Below are positions 44,591-56,080 of a stretch of DNA of 64,000 bases, in pieces. This DNA comes from Acorus gramineus (Eukaryota; Streptophyta; Magnoliopsida; Acorales; Acoraceae): the NCBI GenBank assembly GCA_030737835.1, contig JAUJYN010000020.1, forward strand, positions 1,302,001-1,366,000, given 5' to 3'. Made by a program: the position numbers and the translations under genes. Positions within the stretch are counted from its first letter, which is position 1; each line of letters begins with the position of its first letter. Under the pieces are notes generated by a model that ran no database searches, was not told where the DNA came from, and worked only from the letters and a program-made list of their open reading frames with translations.

Positions 44591-45432
44591 TACCGGTGGA
44601 CCAAGGGTGCAGAACAGTCTAAGTCTCTTCCAAAAGTCCTATGTCACCTCCGGGGGTGAGGGTGAGGATGAGGTGAAGACAAATCGCCGCGTGACCCATT
44701 CGTTGTTCGTCCGTTCCCATAGTTGTTGGGTCCGGTTGTGTACCGATGTTTAAAGACATCGTTGGGCAGTTATCTCGATGTAGATGATGCAGTAGTGTTG
44801 TGTAGACCAGTAATCCCGGGTCTCCTCGACTAACGGTATGGTCTCTCCCCAAAAGTCCCAAGAGTCTCCCTCCGGGAGTGAGGGTGAGGGTGAGGTTGGT
44901 CGCGCTGCCGCGTGACCCTATTATCCATGGGTTTCCACCCATGTTTTCCTTGAAAGGAAAGTGCTTATGTATTGAACTGTTGTATGGTGATTGGTTTCCA
45001 ACCACTCACTGAGCTTGTAGCTCACCCCTCGCATACTGTTTCTTTTCAGGGGCAGTGTTGGGCGTGGAGTTGGAGCTTCCCTGTGGTGTGGTCTTATGGG
45101 CGTGGAGCGTTCTTCCAGCGGGTGGCGAGTGCGAGGCTGTCAGGAGTCCTAGAGTCATTGTATATATTGTAATTCGTGCATGTGGCACAGGTTGTATTTT
45201 CTTTGGTCTAGACTTGGCTCTCACAGGACAGTGATTGTGTATTCAAGTCTGTAATAATGTTTTTGATTTACAAACATTGTTTATATATTATGCTTCCGCT
45301 TTTCAGTCAGTTATCATTATCCTTGCTTTGCCACCTTGTGTGTTGTTGTTGGAGTCTTTATTGACCTCAGGTATTGATAGCTGATATTTTATTATTGCCA
45401 CGCCTCGGGGACGGCCGCCCTAGGACGTGACA

Positions 45433-45740
45433 AAACAACTTTTAGAACATAAAGAAAACTACTTAGGGAAATTAGAGGGACTAAAGAAGAAAGAAGACCT
45501 GGCCTAGCAATTAGAAAAATCAAAAGGCCAGAAATAGGGCGGAAACTCCAAAATAGCCGCCCCTCCCTGACGACTGACTTCAACAAATTGTCCCTCAACC
45601 ACTTCCCTTAGATGAGACATAAAGTTGGCATTAAATGCTAATCATTGCGATGGTTTGTTCCTGTTAGCCGCCCCTCTTTGACGAATCAAACCATGTAACA
45701 TTCCACTGACTATCATAGATGGGACATATGGCAGGTCACA
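45433..45740. other. Non-LTR island between two LTR fragments
   Basis: No match to other parts of the window was seen, except two internal copies of TAGCCGCCCCTC..TGACGA (about 45557 and 45666). Function is unknown. Confidence 0.4.
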
Positions 45741-47684
45741 TGCATATCCCTAACATACAAGGTCTAGGGTGGCATGCATACTACATAATAATACTTACTA
45801 AGGCATGCAAAAATACCATAACTTCGCATTTAATTTAATAAATTAAACTAATAGGACATATGCATAGGTCGAGGCTTGGTGTCTAAGCATGCATAGCCCG
45901 ATATACATGATATAAGGGTGCATATCCCTAACATACAAGGTCTAGGGTGGCATGCATACTACATACTAATCATGCTTGCATAGATTACATATTATACAAG
46001 TTAATATTAAACTATGGTGCCCCAGGGGAGGACGGTATATGCCCAAGTCCATATAGCACCTCCCTACTGGGTTGGATTGTCCCACTCACCAATACCCAGG
46101 TCATCGCGTGACCATCCGTCAAGATCTGCAAGACAGGGTATTAAACATGGTGAGTAAAAATACACAATACATACAAAAATACGCTAAAAATACCCAACAC
46201 TCGGACAAGCGTACATACGGCCTGTACGCAGGCGAGTTCGAGCACCCCAACTCACCCAAACCTCCGGGCAGCCGTACGCACGGCCACCCGCCCTGGGCGC
46301 ACAGCCGCGCCCCAGCCCGCGCGCCCAGACGCACTGCCGAGCCCCCTGCCCGCATGCCCGGACACGCTGCGCGCTCGAGGGCATGCGCGAGCAAGCGCTC
46401 GAGCGCGCACTGCGTGTCCAGTCCCCCGGGTGCACCCGCACGCACTGCGCCCCCGTGCAGTACCCCGCGCGCACCACCCGCTCACCTCACCGCGCGCACA
46501 GCACGCACTGCGCCTCTACGCAGCACCCGCACGCCGCCCCGCGCGCACAGCACGCACTGCGCCTCTACGCAGTGCTCCGCGCGCACGCCCTAGCACGGTG
46601 CCCAGCGCGCAGCCCCCACACACCACCCGCGTACTGTGCCCCCTGCTCAGTGCCCGCGCGCACGCCCGCGTGCCCTGCCAGCTCGCCCGACAGTGCGCCT
46701 GCCCTGCGCCTACCAGCCAGCCCTGCCTACCTGCCTGCCGCCTGCGCCTGCCTACCTGCGCGCGCCGGTGAGCCCGCATGCACCCGAGCCAACCCTAACA
46801 CCCTCAACCGCCCCCAACAGCCCCCTCCAACTCCCCAACACCCATGCATAACCAAAAACACCTCCTAACATGCATCTAAACAAGAAAAGGAAGGAAAGAA
46901 ACTCACCCAAGGAGAGGAAAGGAAGGGGAGGAAGAACGGGTGCTCTTCGCGCACCGATTTGCCACCTCCAAGACCGCCACCACCTAGATCTCCACTCAGC
47001 CTAAGAGGGGCTGAAAACAGAGGAGAAGAGGGTCCATAAGAGGAGGAAAAACAAAAGGAAATGAAGATCCAAGACCATAGGAAGATAGATCGGGTCCTCA
47101 CCTTCCTTTTCTCCTTCTAGGGCTTTTCAATCCAACACCCCTAGCTAGATCATAAAGGGGATTTAAAGAGAGGGAGAGAGAGAGAAATTTTTGGAGAAGA
47201 TGATGAATAGGGGAGGGCTTATTGTTGTCGTGGGATTTATTTATGCTCACACACACACCACACACTCTCACACCCACTTAACTTAGCCCTAATTAGGTTT
47301 AGGCTTGGTTTAGGCTAGGTTTAGGTGCACTTTGACTTGGGTCAACCCATCCACACTAGAAAACAAAGGAGTTGACCAAGTCATGGGCCCACATTTGACA
47401 AAGTCAAGTCTCCCAATGACTTCTCGCTCGGTCAAAACCCGGATACGCTTCGGAACTGTAAAATTCTGAAACGTTATCGGAATTCGATGAAATTTTTGTG
47501 AGTGGCTTGGAATGGCACCAGGACACATAATATGCAGTTAGATTTTCAATCGGAGTCCTCAAAACTCAGGATGATAGCTAAAAGTCCAAAATTTTAGCGG
47601 TTGCGATCGAAAAATGAAAAAGCTGAAAAACTATCAGAATGCTCCAATGGTTACCAGAAGGCTAAAAGTGACACATATATAACA
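45741..47684 (-). mobile_element. Truncated family-A LTR, inserted in the 5' LTR of the 48-56 kb element
   Basis: The right end is intact (GTGACACATATATAACA at 47668-47684). The left end is missing about 1 kb and instead shows a local duplication of CCCTAACATACAAGGTCTAG (45751 and 45928). The exon-like block (complement, about 46090-46130), a CG-rich tract (46200-46790) and a TATA-like TATTTATG (about 47236) are present. The next base, 47685, resumes a plus-strand LTR in mid-sequence. Confidence 0.8.
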
Positions 47685-48468
47685 GTTTCTCTTCCCTTCG
47701 TTGGATCCGTGTAGGGACTTCTCAGCGTTAGACAGGCCGTCTTGACAGAGGGCTCGCATCAGTAGGCACCTCCGGATTTGGTTTCGGACTGTGCTGAATC
47801 GTGGGAGTAGACCAGGCGAGCTACGGTGTGGAGGAGAGGCTATCGGTGGACCAAGGGTGATTAACAGCCTAGTTAGTCCCAAAAGACCATGTCACCAGTT
47901 TGAGGGTGAGGGTGAGGGTGTAGTGGGTTGGCGATGAGCGACCCACTGGATTGTGTAGTTATTGCCACTTAGAGGCTATAAATGATTTGAGGTTAATATG
48001 AATTGTGATGCATGGGTTGTGCTATTCACTGAGCGTGTGGCTCACCCCTCGCATATATTTTTCTCCAGTGATATCTGAGTCGGATCCGCAAGAGGAGCTC
48101 CCGAGGCACGTCAGCAGTAGCGGAGCAGCGTCACGTTCTTCGTGTGAGAGGCCATTCAGCATCCCCCTTTGCTTGTATGTATTGTATTCCGTGCTTGAGC
48201 ACGCGTTTGTATTATATTTGGATGTCGTGTATATATTGGCTCTCACAGGACAGTTGATTATGTATCGAGTCTGTAATATGTCTTTGAATTACAGATTCAG
48301 TCTTTTAGCTTCCGCTATTTGTGTATGTATCATGTCAGCCTCATTGTTGTCTGTGTTGTCATTTTGATGTTGTTTAGAGTATGTTATTGACCTCCTGTAT
48401 AGACTACTGATATCATATATACTATTTACCGCGTCCCGGGGACGGCCGCCCTAGGGCGTGACAAAAGT

Positions 48469-48481
48469 TGGTATCAGAGCC
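48469..48481 (+). promoter_or_regulatory. Primer-binding site
   Basis: TGGTATCAGAGCC starts five bases after the 5' LTR end at 48463. Downstream, TCAGAGCCAATTG (48501) partly repeats it. Confidence 0.9.
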
Positions 48482-48583
48482 TGGTCCTGTCAGAGCCAAT
48501 TGTTTTCTTTTTCGTAGAGATGAGTCCTAGGATTTCTATATGAGTATTCTGATCCTAGTGTCTGGTTTTCTTAGGTTGCTGAT

Positions 48584-49960
48584 ATGCCTCCTCGCAGAGG
48601 AATGCGTGGACGTGGTCCCTCTTGGCCTTTGGAGGTTCCCAGACCTACCAGAGGTGAGGATGCTACTGGAGAGTCCTCGGCTATGAGGCCAGGATTGGCG
48701 CAGGAGCCTCCTGCATGGGAGCGTGCTTACGCTCGGATAGCAGATTTGGTGGAGACTCAGACCAGAGCATTAGAGGCCCAGACGAGGGCGTTAGCTGAGC
48801 AGGCTATAGAGATTTAGGAGCTAAGGGCGGCCCGTGGTGCAGTTCCACAGGTCCCCTTAGTGGCAGATCTACCTGTGGTACCAGATGTACCTCCTACTCC
48901 CATGGTGATTCCAGCGGTAGGAGTTCAGGATCCCCTGGTGAGGGTGGTGGAGCTAGAGGCTGCAGCGCGAGTGCACCAGAGTGGCCTCACTGCCTTTCTG
49001 AAGCTCCACCCTCCCGAGTTCCACGGACAGACGGCGGATCCCCTTGCCCTTGAGAGATGGTTGATGGAGGTGGACAAGATCTTCTCGACCATGCACTGCA
49101 CCGATCGCCAGCGAGTCTCCCTGGCCACCTTCATGCTGAGAGGTAGCGCCGCCGACTGGTGGGCTACCCGATCGGTGGACATTCCCGAGGGAGTGGAGCG
49201 ACTTCTATGGGCAGGGTTCTGGAAGTATTTCCTGGAGGAGTACTTCCCGTTTTCGACGTGACAGATCATGATGCGGTAGTTTGAGCAGCTGACGCAGGGC
49301 TCCATGTCAGTCGCGGACTACTCTACGCGCTTCACGAGGCTTTCCAGGTTCGCCCCAGCCTTGGTGATGGATGAGGAGACGCGGTGCTGTCGATTCGAGA
49401 TGGGTCTCATCAGCACCATTCGGGTGCTTGTCTCTTCACAGGCATCCACGAGGTACTCGGACTTGGTGTCTCGGGCGAAGACAGTCGAGCGAGACCTCGG
49501 GGCCTCCATGGGGGTTCCAACCCCTTCTGTAGAGCAGAGACCTCCCAGGAGCCAAGACCAGGGACAGCGCAAGAAGAAGCGGCCACGCTTTGATCAATCA
49601 GCGGCTGCCGCTACTCCAGTTGATGTGGTGCCAGTGCGAGGTCCAGAACCCATTGCGGCAGTGCCAGTCCAGTCCAGGCGACCAGAGACGCGGCGCTGTT
49701 ACCATTGTCAGCGCATCGGGCATATTTTATATAATTGCCCTGATGCTGGCCGACCCCGCGTGCTGCCTCCACAGCAGCAACAGTAGCCTCAGTGCCAGCA
49801 GTAGCAGCAGCCTCAGCGTCAGCAGCAGCAGCCACAGGGTGGCCGTGTTGACCAGAGGAGGCAGCCAGCACAGCCTGCGAGGCGTGCCCCTACTCCTCAG
49901 CCGCAGTTTGTTCAGGGCAGAGTTGCAGCACTTTCGGTCGAGGAGGCGCAGGCTTCGGGT
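48584..49960 (+). pseudogene. gag: Gag of the 48-56 kb chromovirus, broken by stops
   Basis: The ATG at 48584 gives MPPRRGMRGRGPSWPLE and a heptad stretch ETQTRALEAQTRALAEQ (likely coiled coil, residues about 55-80). The capsid region holds HQSGLTAFLKLHPPEFHG, LERWLMEVDKIF, FMLRGSAADWWATRS and SVADYSTRFTRLSRF. The zinc knuckle CYHCQRIGHILYNC (about 49695-49738) precedes a Gln-rich tail. Stops lie at 48815, 49259, 49277, 49784 and 49802. The first is CAG to TAG and the second is CGG to TGA compared with the copy at 36417-37804; the third is a GAG to TAG change. The frame is otherwise continuous into protease, consistent with a single gag-pol frame in the ancestor. Confidence 0.9.
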
Positions 49961-49963
49961 AGC

Positions 49964-50320
49964 GTGGTCCGAGGTATTGTTCAGATCTCCCAGCTCCCTA
50001 CATATGTGTTATTTGATTCCGGAGCCACGCACTCGTTCGTGTCTCCCGCTTTTGCGAGACGGATGGGCGTGGCGTCCGCCCCTCTTGATGTTATCCTGGA
50101 GATATCATTGCCCGTCGGAGACCGTATTCTCCTCCGTTCTGTGTACCGAGGGTGTACCGTGGTGGTTGCGGAGCATGAGTTTCCAGTGGAGTTGGTGGAG
50201 CTCGCCATGACGGACTTCGATGCAATCCTGGGAATGGATTGGCTTTCAGCTAGTCACGCCAGCATCGACTGTTTTGCTAAGTCGGTGTCTTTCCACCTTC
50301 CGGGTCGGAGGTCCTTCTAG
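49964..50320 (+). pseudogene. Retropepsin-like protease domain
   Basis: It is in the same frame as gag. The active-site motif reads YVLFDSGATHSFVS (about 50005-50046), followed by FARRMGVAS, a beta-rich middle and the flap/dimer segment DFDAILGMDWLSASHASIDC (about 50216-50275), all standard for Ty3/gypsy aspartic proteases. The frame ends at a TAG at 50318 in GRRSF*YVGD. A frame change follows before RT begins near 50412. It would mature the polyprotein. Confidence 0.88.
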
Positions 50321-50411
50321 TACGTGGGCGATCGTGACATAGCCCCTTTGGGGTTCGTGTCGTCCATTCAGGCATGGAGACTCCTTCAGGGAGGATGCGA
50401 GGGCTTTCTGG

Positions 50412-51797
50412 AATATTGCTCAGGAGGACGCACCGCTGCGGGCAGATATCAGTCAGACTCCGATCGCGGCAGAGTATCCTGAGGTTTTCCCCGATAATTT
50501 TCCAGGATTACTACCGGATCGTGCGAACGAGTTTGAGATAAATCTGATTCCGGGGACCGAGCCGATTTTGAGAGCTCCGTACCGGATGGCCCCTGCAGAG
50601 CTGAAGGTGCTCAAGGAGCAGTTGGAGGAGTTGCTAGAGAAGGGCTTCGCACGTCCGAGTGTTTCTCCGTGGGGAGCCCCTGTTCTGTTTGTGCGGGAGA
50701 AGGACGGTTCGCTTCAGCTTTGTATTGATTACAGGCAGCTGAACAAGCGGACCATAAAGAATAAGTACCCCTTGCCGCTGATTGACGATCTGTTTGACCA
50801 GCTCCAGGGAGCGCGAGTCTTCTCTAAGATCGATCTCCGTTCGGGCTACTATCAGCTGAAGATCCGGGAGTCAGACATTCCGAAGACAGCCTTTCACACC
50901 CGTTATGGGCACTACGAGTTTAGAGTACTGCCGTTTGGGTTGACGAATGCGTCGGCGGCCTTCATGGATCTGATGAACCGGGTGTTTCGGCCCTTCCTCG
51001 ACTCCTTCGTAGTGGTATTCATCGATGATATTCTGGTGTACTCGAGGAGTCTTGAGGAGCACGCTCACCATCTTCGCACTGTCTTGGAGACTTTGGCCCG
51101 ACATCAGTTGTTCGCCAAGTTCAGTAAGTGCGAGTTCTGGTTGGAGCGTATGGCCTTTCTGGGCCATGTGATTTTCGACGAGGGCATATCTGTGGACCCG
51201 GACAAGACGCTCACCGTGTCGAATTGGCGTCGACCGTCGAACCCCACAGAGATTCGGAGCTTCCTGGGCTTGGCGGGTTATTACAGGAGGTTTGTTGAGG
51301 GTTTCTTGAAGATAGATGTACCTCTTACCCGCCTCACTCGAAAGGATGTCCGGTTCGAGTGGTCCCCGTATTGCGAGGAGAGCTTCCTAGAGTTGAAGCG
51401 AAGGCTCACCTCAGCGCTAGTTCTTACCCTTCCGTCTGGGAGTGGTGGGTTCGCAGTTTACTCCGATGCATCGCGGTTGGGTGTGGGTTGCGTCCTGATG
51501 CAGCACGGTAAGGTTGTGGCTTACGCGTCGCGTCAGTTGAAGCCCCATGAGCAGAATTACCCCACCCACGACTTAGAGTTGGCCGCGATCATCTTTGCGC
51601 TGAAGATGTGGAGGCATTACCTCTATGGTGAGGAGTTCGAGCTCTTTACTGATCATAAGAGCTTGACATATTTGTAGTCCCAGCCGGAGCTCAACATGCG
51701 TCAGAGACGTTGGGTCGAGTTCCTGAAGGACTATGATTGTGACATCGCTTACCATCCGGGTAAGGCGAATGTCGTGGCAGAAGCTCTCAGCAGGTAG
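50412..51797 (+). pseudogene. Reverse transcriptase and RNase H domains
   Basis: The frame from about 50412 reads [37 protein letters not shown], then RT blocks [49 protein letters not shown] and the catalytic FIDDILVYS (FIDD at 51018-51029). The connection region [16 protein letters not shown] follows. RNase H shows [32 protein letters not shown] and [10 protein letters not shown] stop at 51675 interrupts it, and the last motif reads [10 protein letters not shown] where chromoviruses normally have VVADALSR, so the usual Asp is Glu. A second stop is at 51795. This is the best-preserved coding block in the window. Confidence 0.93.
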
Positions 51798-53361
51798 CCC
51801 TTGGGCATGGCCGCCCACATTGCAGTACGTCGTTGGAGGCTTCTGGAGGAGGCCGCTTGCTGGATCAGCGTTCGAGAGACTCCTGCGGGTGGCTTTTTGG
51901 CCAGGCTAGTGGTGCAGCCCGTTCTTCTCGACAAGATCCGCACGGCTCAGGGGCAGGATCCTCACTTTTTAGTCCTCTCTGAAGGCGTCGCCCGGGGCAA
52001 GCGTCTGGACTACCAGATTCGTGGGGACGGGATCCTACGGTTCAGAGGCCGAGTATGCATTCCCGACGACGCAGAGCTGAAGCAGAAGATCTTGGACGAG
52101 GCCCATCGTTCGAGGTACACAGTGCATCCTGGTGGCACGAAGATGTACAGGGGCCTTCGTCGTGGCTACTGGTGGCGCGGGATGAAGACGGATATTGCCC
52201 GTTTCGTTGCCCGTTGCTTGGTATGCCAGCAGGTGAAGTCGGAGCATCAGCGTCCTGCGGGGAAGCTGCAGTCCATTGAGATTCCTCAGTGGAAGTGGGA
52301 GCAGATCACCATGGACTTCGTTTCGGGTTTGCCGAGTTCACGTTTGGGTCGCGATGCCATCTGGGTAATCATCGACCGACTGACGAAGTCTGCTCACTTC
52401 CTCCCCATCCGACTCACCGATTCTCTGGACACCCTGTTTGTCTCCGAGATTGTTTGTGTCCAAGATTGTTCATCTCCATGGCACTCCCGTCAGCATCATT
52501 TCTGATCGAGACGCGCGATTTACTTTGAGGTTCTGGCGTAGCCTCCAGCACGCCCTTGGTACGAACCTCCACTTCAGTACAGCGTTTCATCCACAGACGG
52601 ATGGCCAGTCGGAGAGGATGATTCAGACCCTGGAGGACATGCTGCGAGCTTGCGTTCTCGATTTTGGGGGCAGTTGGGAGAGGCATCTTCCATTGGTGGA
52701 GTTTGCCTACAACAACAGCTACCACTCGAGTATCAGGATGGCTCCATACGAGGCGCTCTATGGCCGCAGCTGCAGGTCCTCCTTGTGTTGGGACGAGGTC
52801 GGAGAGCGCCAGTTGGAGGGACCAGAGATCATCCACCAGACCTCAGAGATGGTCAAGACGATTCGTGAGCGTATCCGAGTCACTCAGAGCCGTCAGAAGA
52901 GCTACGCCGATCATCGTCGCCGTGAGCTCGTCTTCGAGGTTGGTGACCATGTCTTCCTGAAGGTGTCCCCGATGAAGGGCATCTTCCGTTTCGGTGTACG
53001 GGGCAAGCTGGGTCCGCGTTTCATTGGGCCGTTCCTCATCCTCGAGCGAGTTGGGGAGGTGGCCTATCGCATAGCTCTTCCCCCACAGTTGGCTCAGGCC
53101 CATGACGTCTTCCATGTCTCGCAGCTGAGGCATTACGTCCACGATCCTGCTCACATCATTCCATTCGAGCCGCTCGTCTTCGAGTCGGACTTGTCATTCG
53201 TGGAGCAGCCGATTGAGATCCTGGACCGCCGCGAGAAGAGGCTCCGCACCAAGACCGTCCAGTTGGTCAAGGTGTGATGGCAGCACCATTCCGGTGCCGA
53301 GGCCAGTTGGGAGCTCGAGGACGCCATGCGTGACGCGTATCTGCATCTTTTCCCTTCCTAG
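51798..53361 (+). pseudogene. Integrase with C-terminal chromodomain
   Basis: The zinc-binding HHCC is present: the His pair in EAHRSRYTVHPGG (about 52100) and the Cys pair in RCLVCQQVK (about 52212). The catalytic core shows ITMDFVSGLP (first Asp), IISDRDARFT (second Asp, about 52500) and HPQTDGQSERMIQ (Glu, about 52605). Between 52440 and 52470 a partly repeated TCTCCGAGATTGTTTGTGTC-like insertion shifts the frame. The tail has GPFLILERVGEVAYRIALPP and the chromodomain, about 53205-53361, with REKRLRTKTVQLVKV, a TGA at 53275 (CGA in the copy near 35130) and WELEDAMRDAY. The chromodomain classifies the element as a chromovirus. Confidence 0.92.
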
Positions 53362-53396
53362 ATGTTTTTGTATTTATTTTGAGGACAAAATTTCCT

Positions 53397-53409
53397 AAGG
53401 GGGGAAGAA
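53397..53409 (+). promoter_or_regulatory. Polypurine tract
   Basis: AAGGGGGGAAGAA immediately precedes the 3' LTR and primes plus-strand DNA synthesis in this family. Confidence 0.88.
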
Positions 53410-54295
53410 TATTATATATATGTCACTTTTATCGTTCTGGTCACCATTGGAGCATTCTGACAGTTTTTCAACTTTTTCTTTTTTTGAACGGAACTGCTAA
53501 AATTTTGGACTTTTAGCTATCATCCTGAGCTTGAGGACTCCGATTGAAAATCTAACTGCATATTATGTGTCCTGGTGCCATTTCAAGCCACTCACGAAAA
53601 TTTCATTGAATTCCGGTAACGTTTCAGAATTTCACAGTTTTGAATCGTATCCGGGTTTTGACCAAGCGAAAAGTCATTGGGAGACTTGACTTGGTCAATT
53701 TTGACCCTTGACTTGATCAATTGGTTTTGTTTTCTAGTGTGGTTGGGTTGACTAGGGTCAAAGTGCACCTAAACCTAGCCAAACCTAATTAGCCCTAAGT
53801 GTAAGTGGTGAGTGTGTGTGGTGTGTGTGTGTGACTTAAATGAGGTCCACGCCCAAGCATAGTGTCTCCCCCCTATTCATCATCTTCTCTCTCAAGCTCT
53901 CTCATCTCCTCTCTTTATTTCCCCTTTATGATCTAGTAAAGGTGATTAAAAAGAAAAGCCATAGAAGGAGAAAAGGAAGGTGAGGACCCGATCTATCCTT
54001 CCATGGTTTCATTTTCAATTTTTCCCTTTTGAAACCTCTTTTCTTACCTCCTTTTCTCCTCTGTTTTCATCCCCTCTTTGGCTGAGAAGAGGGCTTGGTG
54101 GTGGTGGTCTTGGTGGTGGCAAATCGGTGCGCGAAGGGCACCCGTTTTCGCCCCTTTGTCTTTCCTCCTTTGGGTAAGCTTTCCTCCTTCCTTTTTCTTG
54201 TGTAGATGCTTGTTTAGGGTTGCATATGGGTATGCATGGCATGCATGGTGGTTAGGGGGTTGGGGGGGGGGGGGGCTGTTGGGGGTGTGGGAGTG

Positions 54296-54740
54296 AGTTG
54301 GGCGCGCGTGCAGGGTTATCCGCGCGCGTGCGCGCGAGCCTGCGCGCGCAGGTAAGCGCAGGCAGGCGCTGGCGCGCAGTCGGGCTGGCTGGCGGGTGTG
54401 CGCGCGTACGCGCGGGCTGTACGCGCGGGCGTGCGAGCGGCTGCTGCGTAGGGGAGCAGCAGTGGGCGCGGGGGTACTGCACTGGGGCGCAGTGCGCGCG
54501 GGTGCACCCGGGGCTGGACACGTGGTGCACGCGGGCACACGCGAGCGTGCGCGCGAGCGTGCGGAGCGCCTGGGCGCGAGGGCTGGGGCGCGGCAGTGCG
54601 CCCGGGGCGCGGGGCTGCGTGGGTGCGTGTGCACCCGTGCGCGTGCGTGCGGGTGGCCGTGCGATGGCTGCCCGGGGGTGCGGGAGTGTGTCGGGGCACT
54701 CGGACTCGCGTGCGTACGGGCCCGTATGCATGCTTGTCCG
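54296..54740. repeat. CG-rich alternating tract in the 3' LTR
   Basis: GTGCGCGCG-type sequence opens with a G run at 54261-54274. It gives Arg/Ala/Gly frames on both strands that are not genes. Confidence 0.8.
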
Positions 54741-54816
54741 AGTGTTGGGTATTTTTAGCGTATTTTGTGCGTATTTGTGTATTTTACTCACCATTTTGGT
54801 TTCCCATGTCTTGCAG

Positions 54817-54852
54817 ATCTTGACGGGCAATCACGCGACGACCCGGGTATTG
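54817..54852 (+). other. Exon-like 36-nt block in the 3' LTR
   Basis: The left boundary is CATGTCTTGCAG and the right boundary is GTGAGTGGGACAATCC. It contains a CACGCGACGACCC core. The equivalent block in the solo LTR 58703-61692 is 60008-60043, also 36 nt, with a GGTCGCGCGAC core. Conservation is seen directly; use as an exon is inference. Confidence 0.4.
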
Positions 54853-55688
54853 GTGAGTGGGACAATCCAACCCAGTTGGGAGGCGTTCGATGCATGTAGG
54901 CGTGCATTGCCCTCCCCTGGGGCACCATAATTGCATATTAGATAGTATTAATTGTAAACTATGCATGCATGATTATTATGTAGTATCCATGCCACCCTAG
55001 GCCTTGCATGTTAGGGATATGCACCCTTATGATATGTGTAAAGGCCCAAGCATCCTGATACCATGTTTTCATGCTAGGGAAGCCTCGACCTACGCATGCG
55101 TCCCATTTAGTTTAATTTATTTAAATCAAATGTGAGTTTTTGTAATTAGCATGCCTTAGAGAATATTATAACCTTGTGGTTATAATATATGCTTCCCTGC
55201 ATCTTAGTTATGCGCCCTGGAGGAATTCTGAAGAATTCATGACATTTGTAGAGTTGAGATCGGTGTCGGCGGATCCAAGTGGATCGTATCCGTGTGGGTA
55301 GGCTGTTTCTCTTCCCTTCGTTGGATCCGTGTAGGGACTCCTCAGCGTTAGACAAGCCGTCCTGACAGAGGGCTCCCATCAGTAGGCACCTCCTGATTTG
55401 GTTTCGGACTGTGCTGAATCGTGGGAGTAGACCAGGTGAGCTACGGTGTGGAGGAGAGGCTATCGGTGGACCAAGGGTGATTAACAGCCTAGTCAGTCCC
55501 AAAAGACCATGTCACCAGTTTGAGGGTGAGGGTGAGGGTGTAGTGGGTTGGCGATGAGCGACCCACTGGATTGTGTAGTTATTGCCACTTAGAGGCTATA
55601 AATGATTTGAGGTTAATATGAATTGTGATGCATGGGTTGTGCTATTCACTGAGCGTGTGGCTCACCCCTCGCATATATTTTTCTCCAG

Positions 55689-55760
55689 TGATATCTGAGT
55701 CGGATCCGCAGGAGGAGCTCCCCGAGGCACGTCAGCAGTAGCGGAGCAGCGTCACGTTCT
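55689..55760 (+). other. Possible third leader exon start in the LTR
   Basis: The conserved CACTGAGCGTGTGGCTCACC (55648 onward) is followed by a T/C-rich stretch and CAG at 55686-55688. The downstream sequence continues without another obvious donor toward the LTR end. In a 5' LTR this would lead into the primer site and gag. Confidence 0.3.
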
Positions 55761-56080
55761 GCGTGCGAGAGGCCATTCAGCATCCCCCTTTGATTGTATG
55801 TATTGTATTCCGTGCTTGGGCACTCATTTGTATTATATTTGGATGTCGTGTATATATTGGCTCTCACAGGACAGTTGATTATGTATCGAGTCTGTAATAT
55901 GTCTTTGATTTACAGATTCAGTCCTTTAGCTTCCGCTATTTGTGTATATATCATGTCAGCCTCATTGTTGTCTGTGTTGTCATTTTGATGTTGTTTAGGG
56001 TATGTTATTGACCTCCTGTATAGACTGCTGATATCATATATACCATTGCCGCGTCCCGGGGACGGCCGCCCTGGGGCGTG

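Larger units (their letters stand above)
41651..45432 (+). mobile_element. 3' LTR, family B (3.78 kb)
   Basis: It starts TGTTATGCCTGTGTCATTTG right after the purine tract and ends CCTAGGACGTGACA. Its two ends match the solo family-B LTR, but 43200-43970 is replaced by sequence not seen elsewhere in the window. It contains a CT-rich leader, a donor-like CCCAAGGTGAGC (42475-42486), a CG-rich tract (42600-42940), the exon-like block (43023-43059), three about 200-bp subrepeats (44030-44590) and the acceptor-like TTCTTTTCAG at 45049. Confidence 0.88.

Noticed and set aside
45392-45598. 68-residue minus-strand frame over the LTR end
   Set aside because: It spans the LTR boundary into flanking DNA, so it cannot be a conserved gene.
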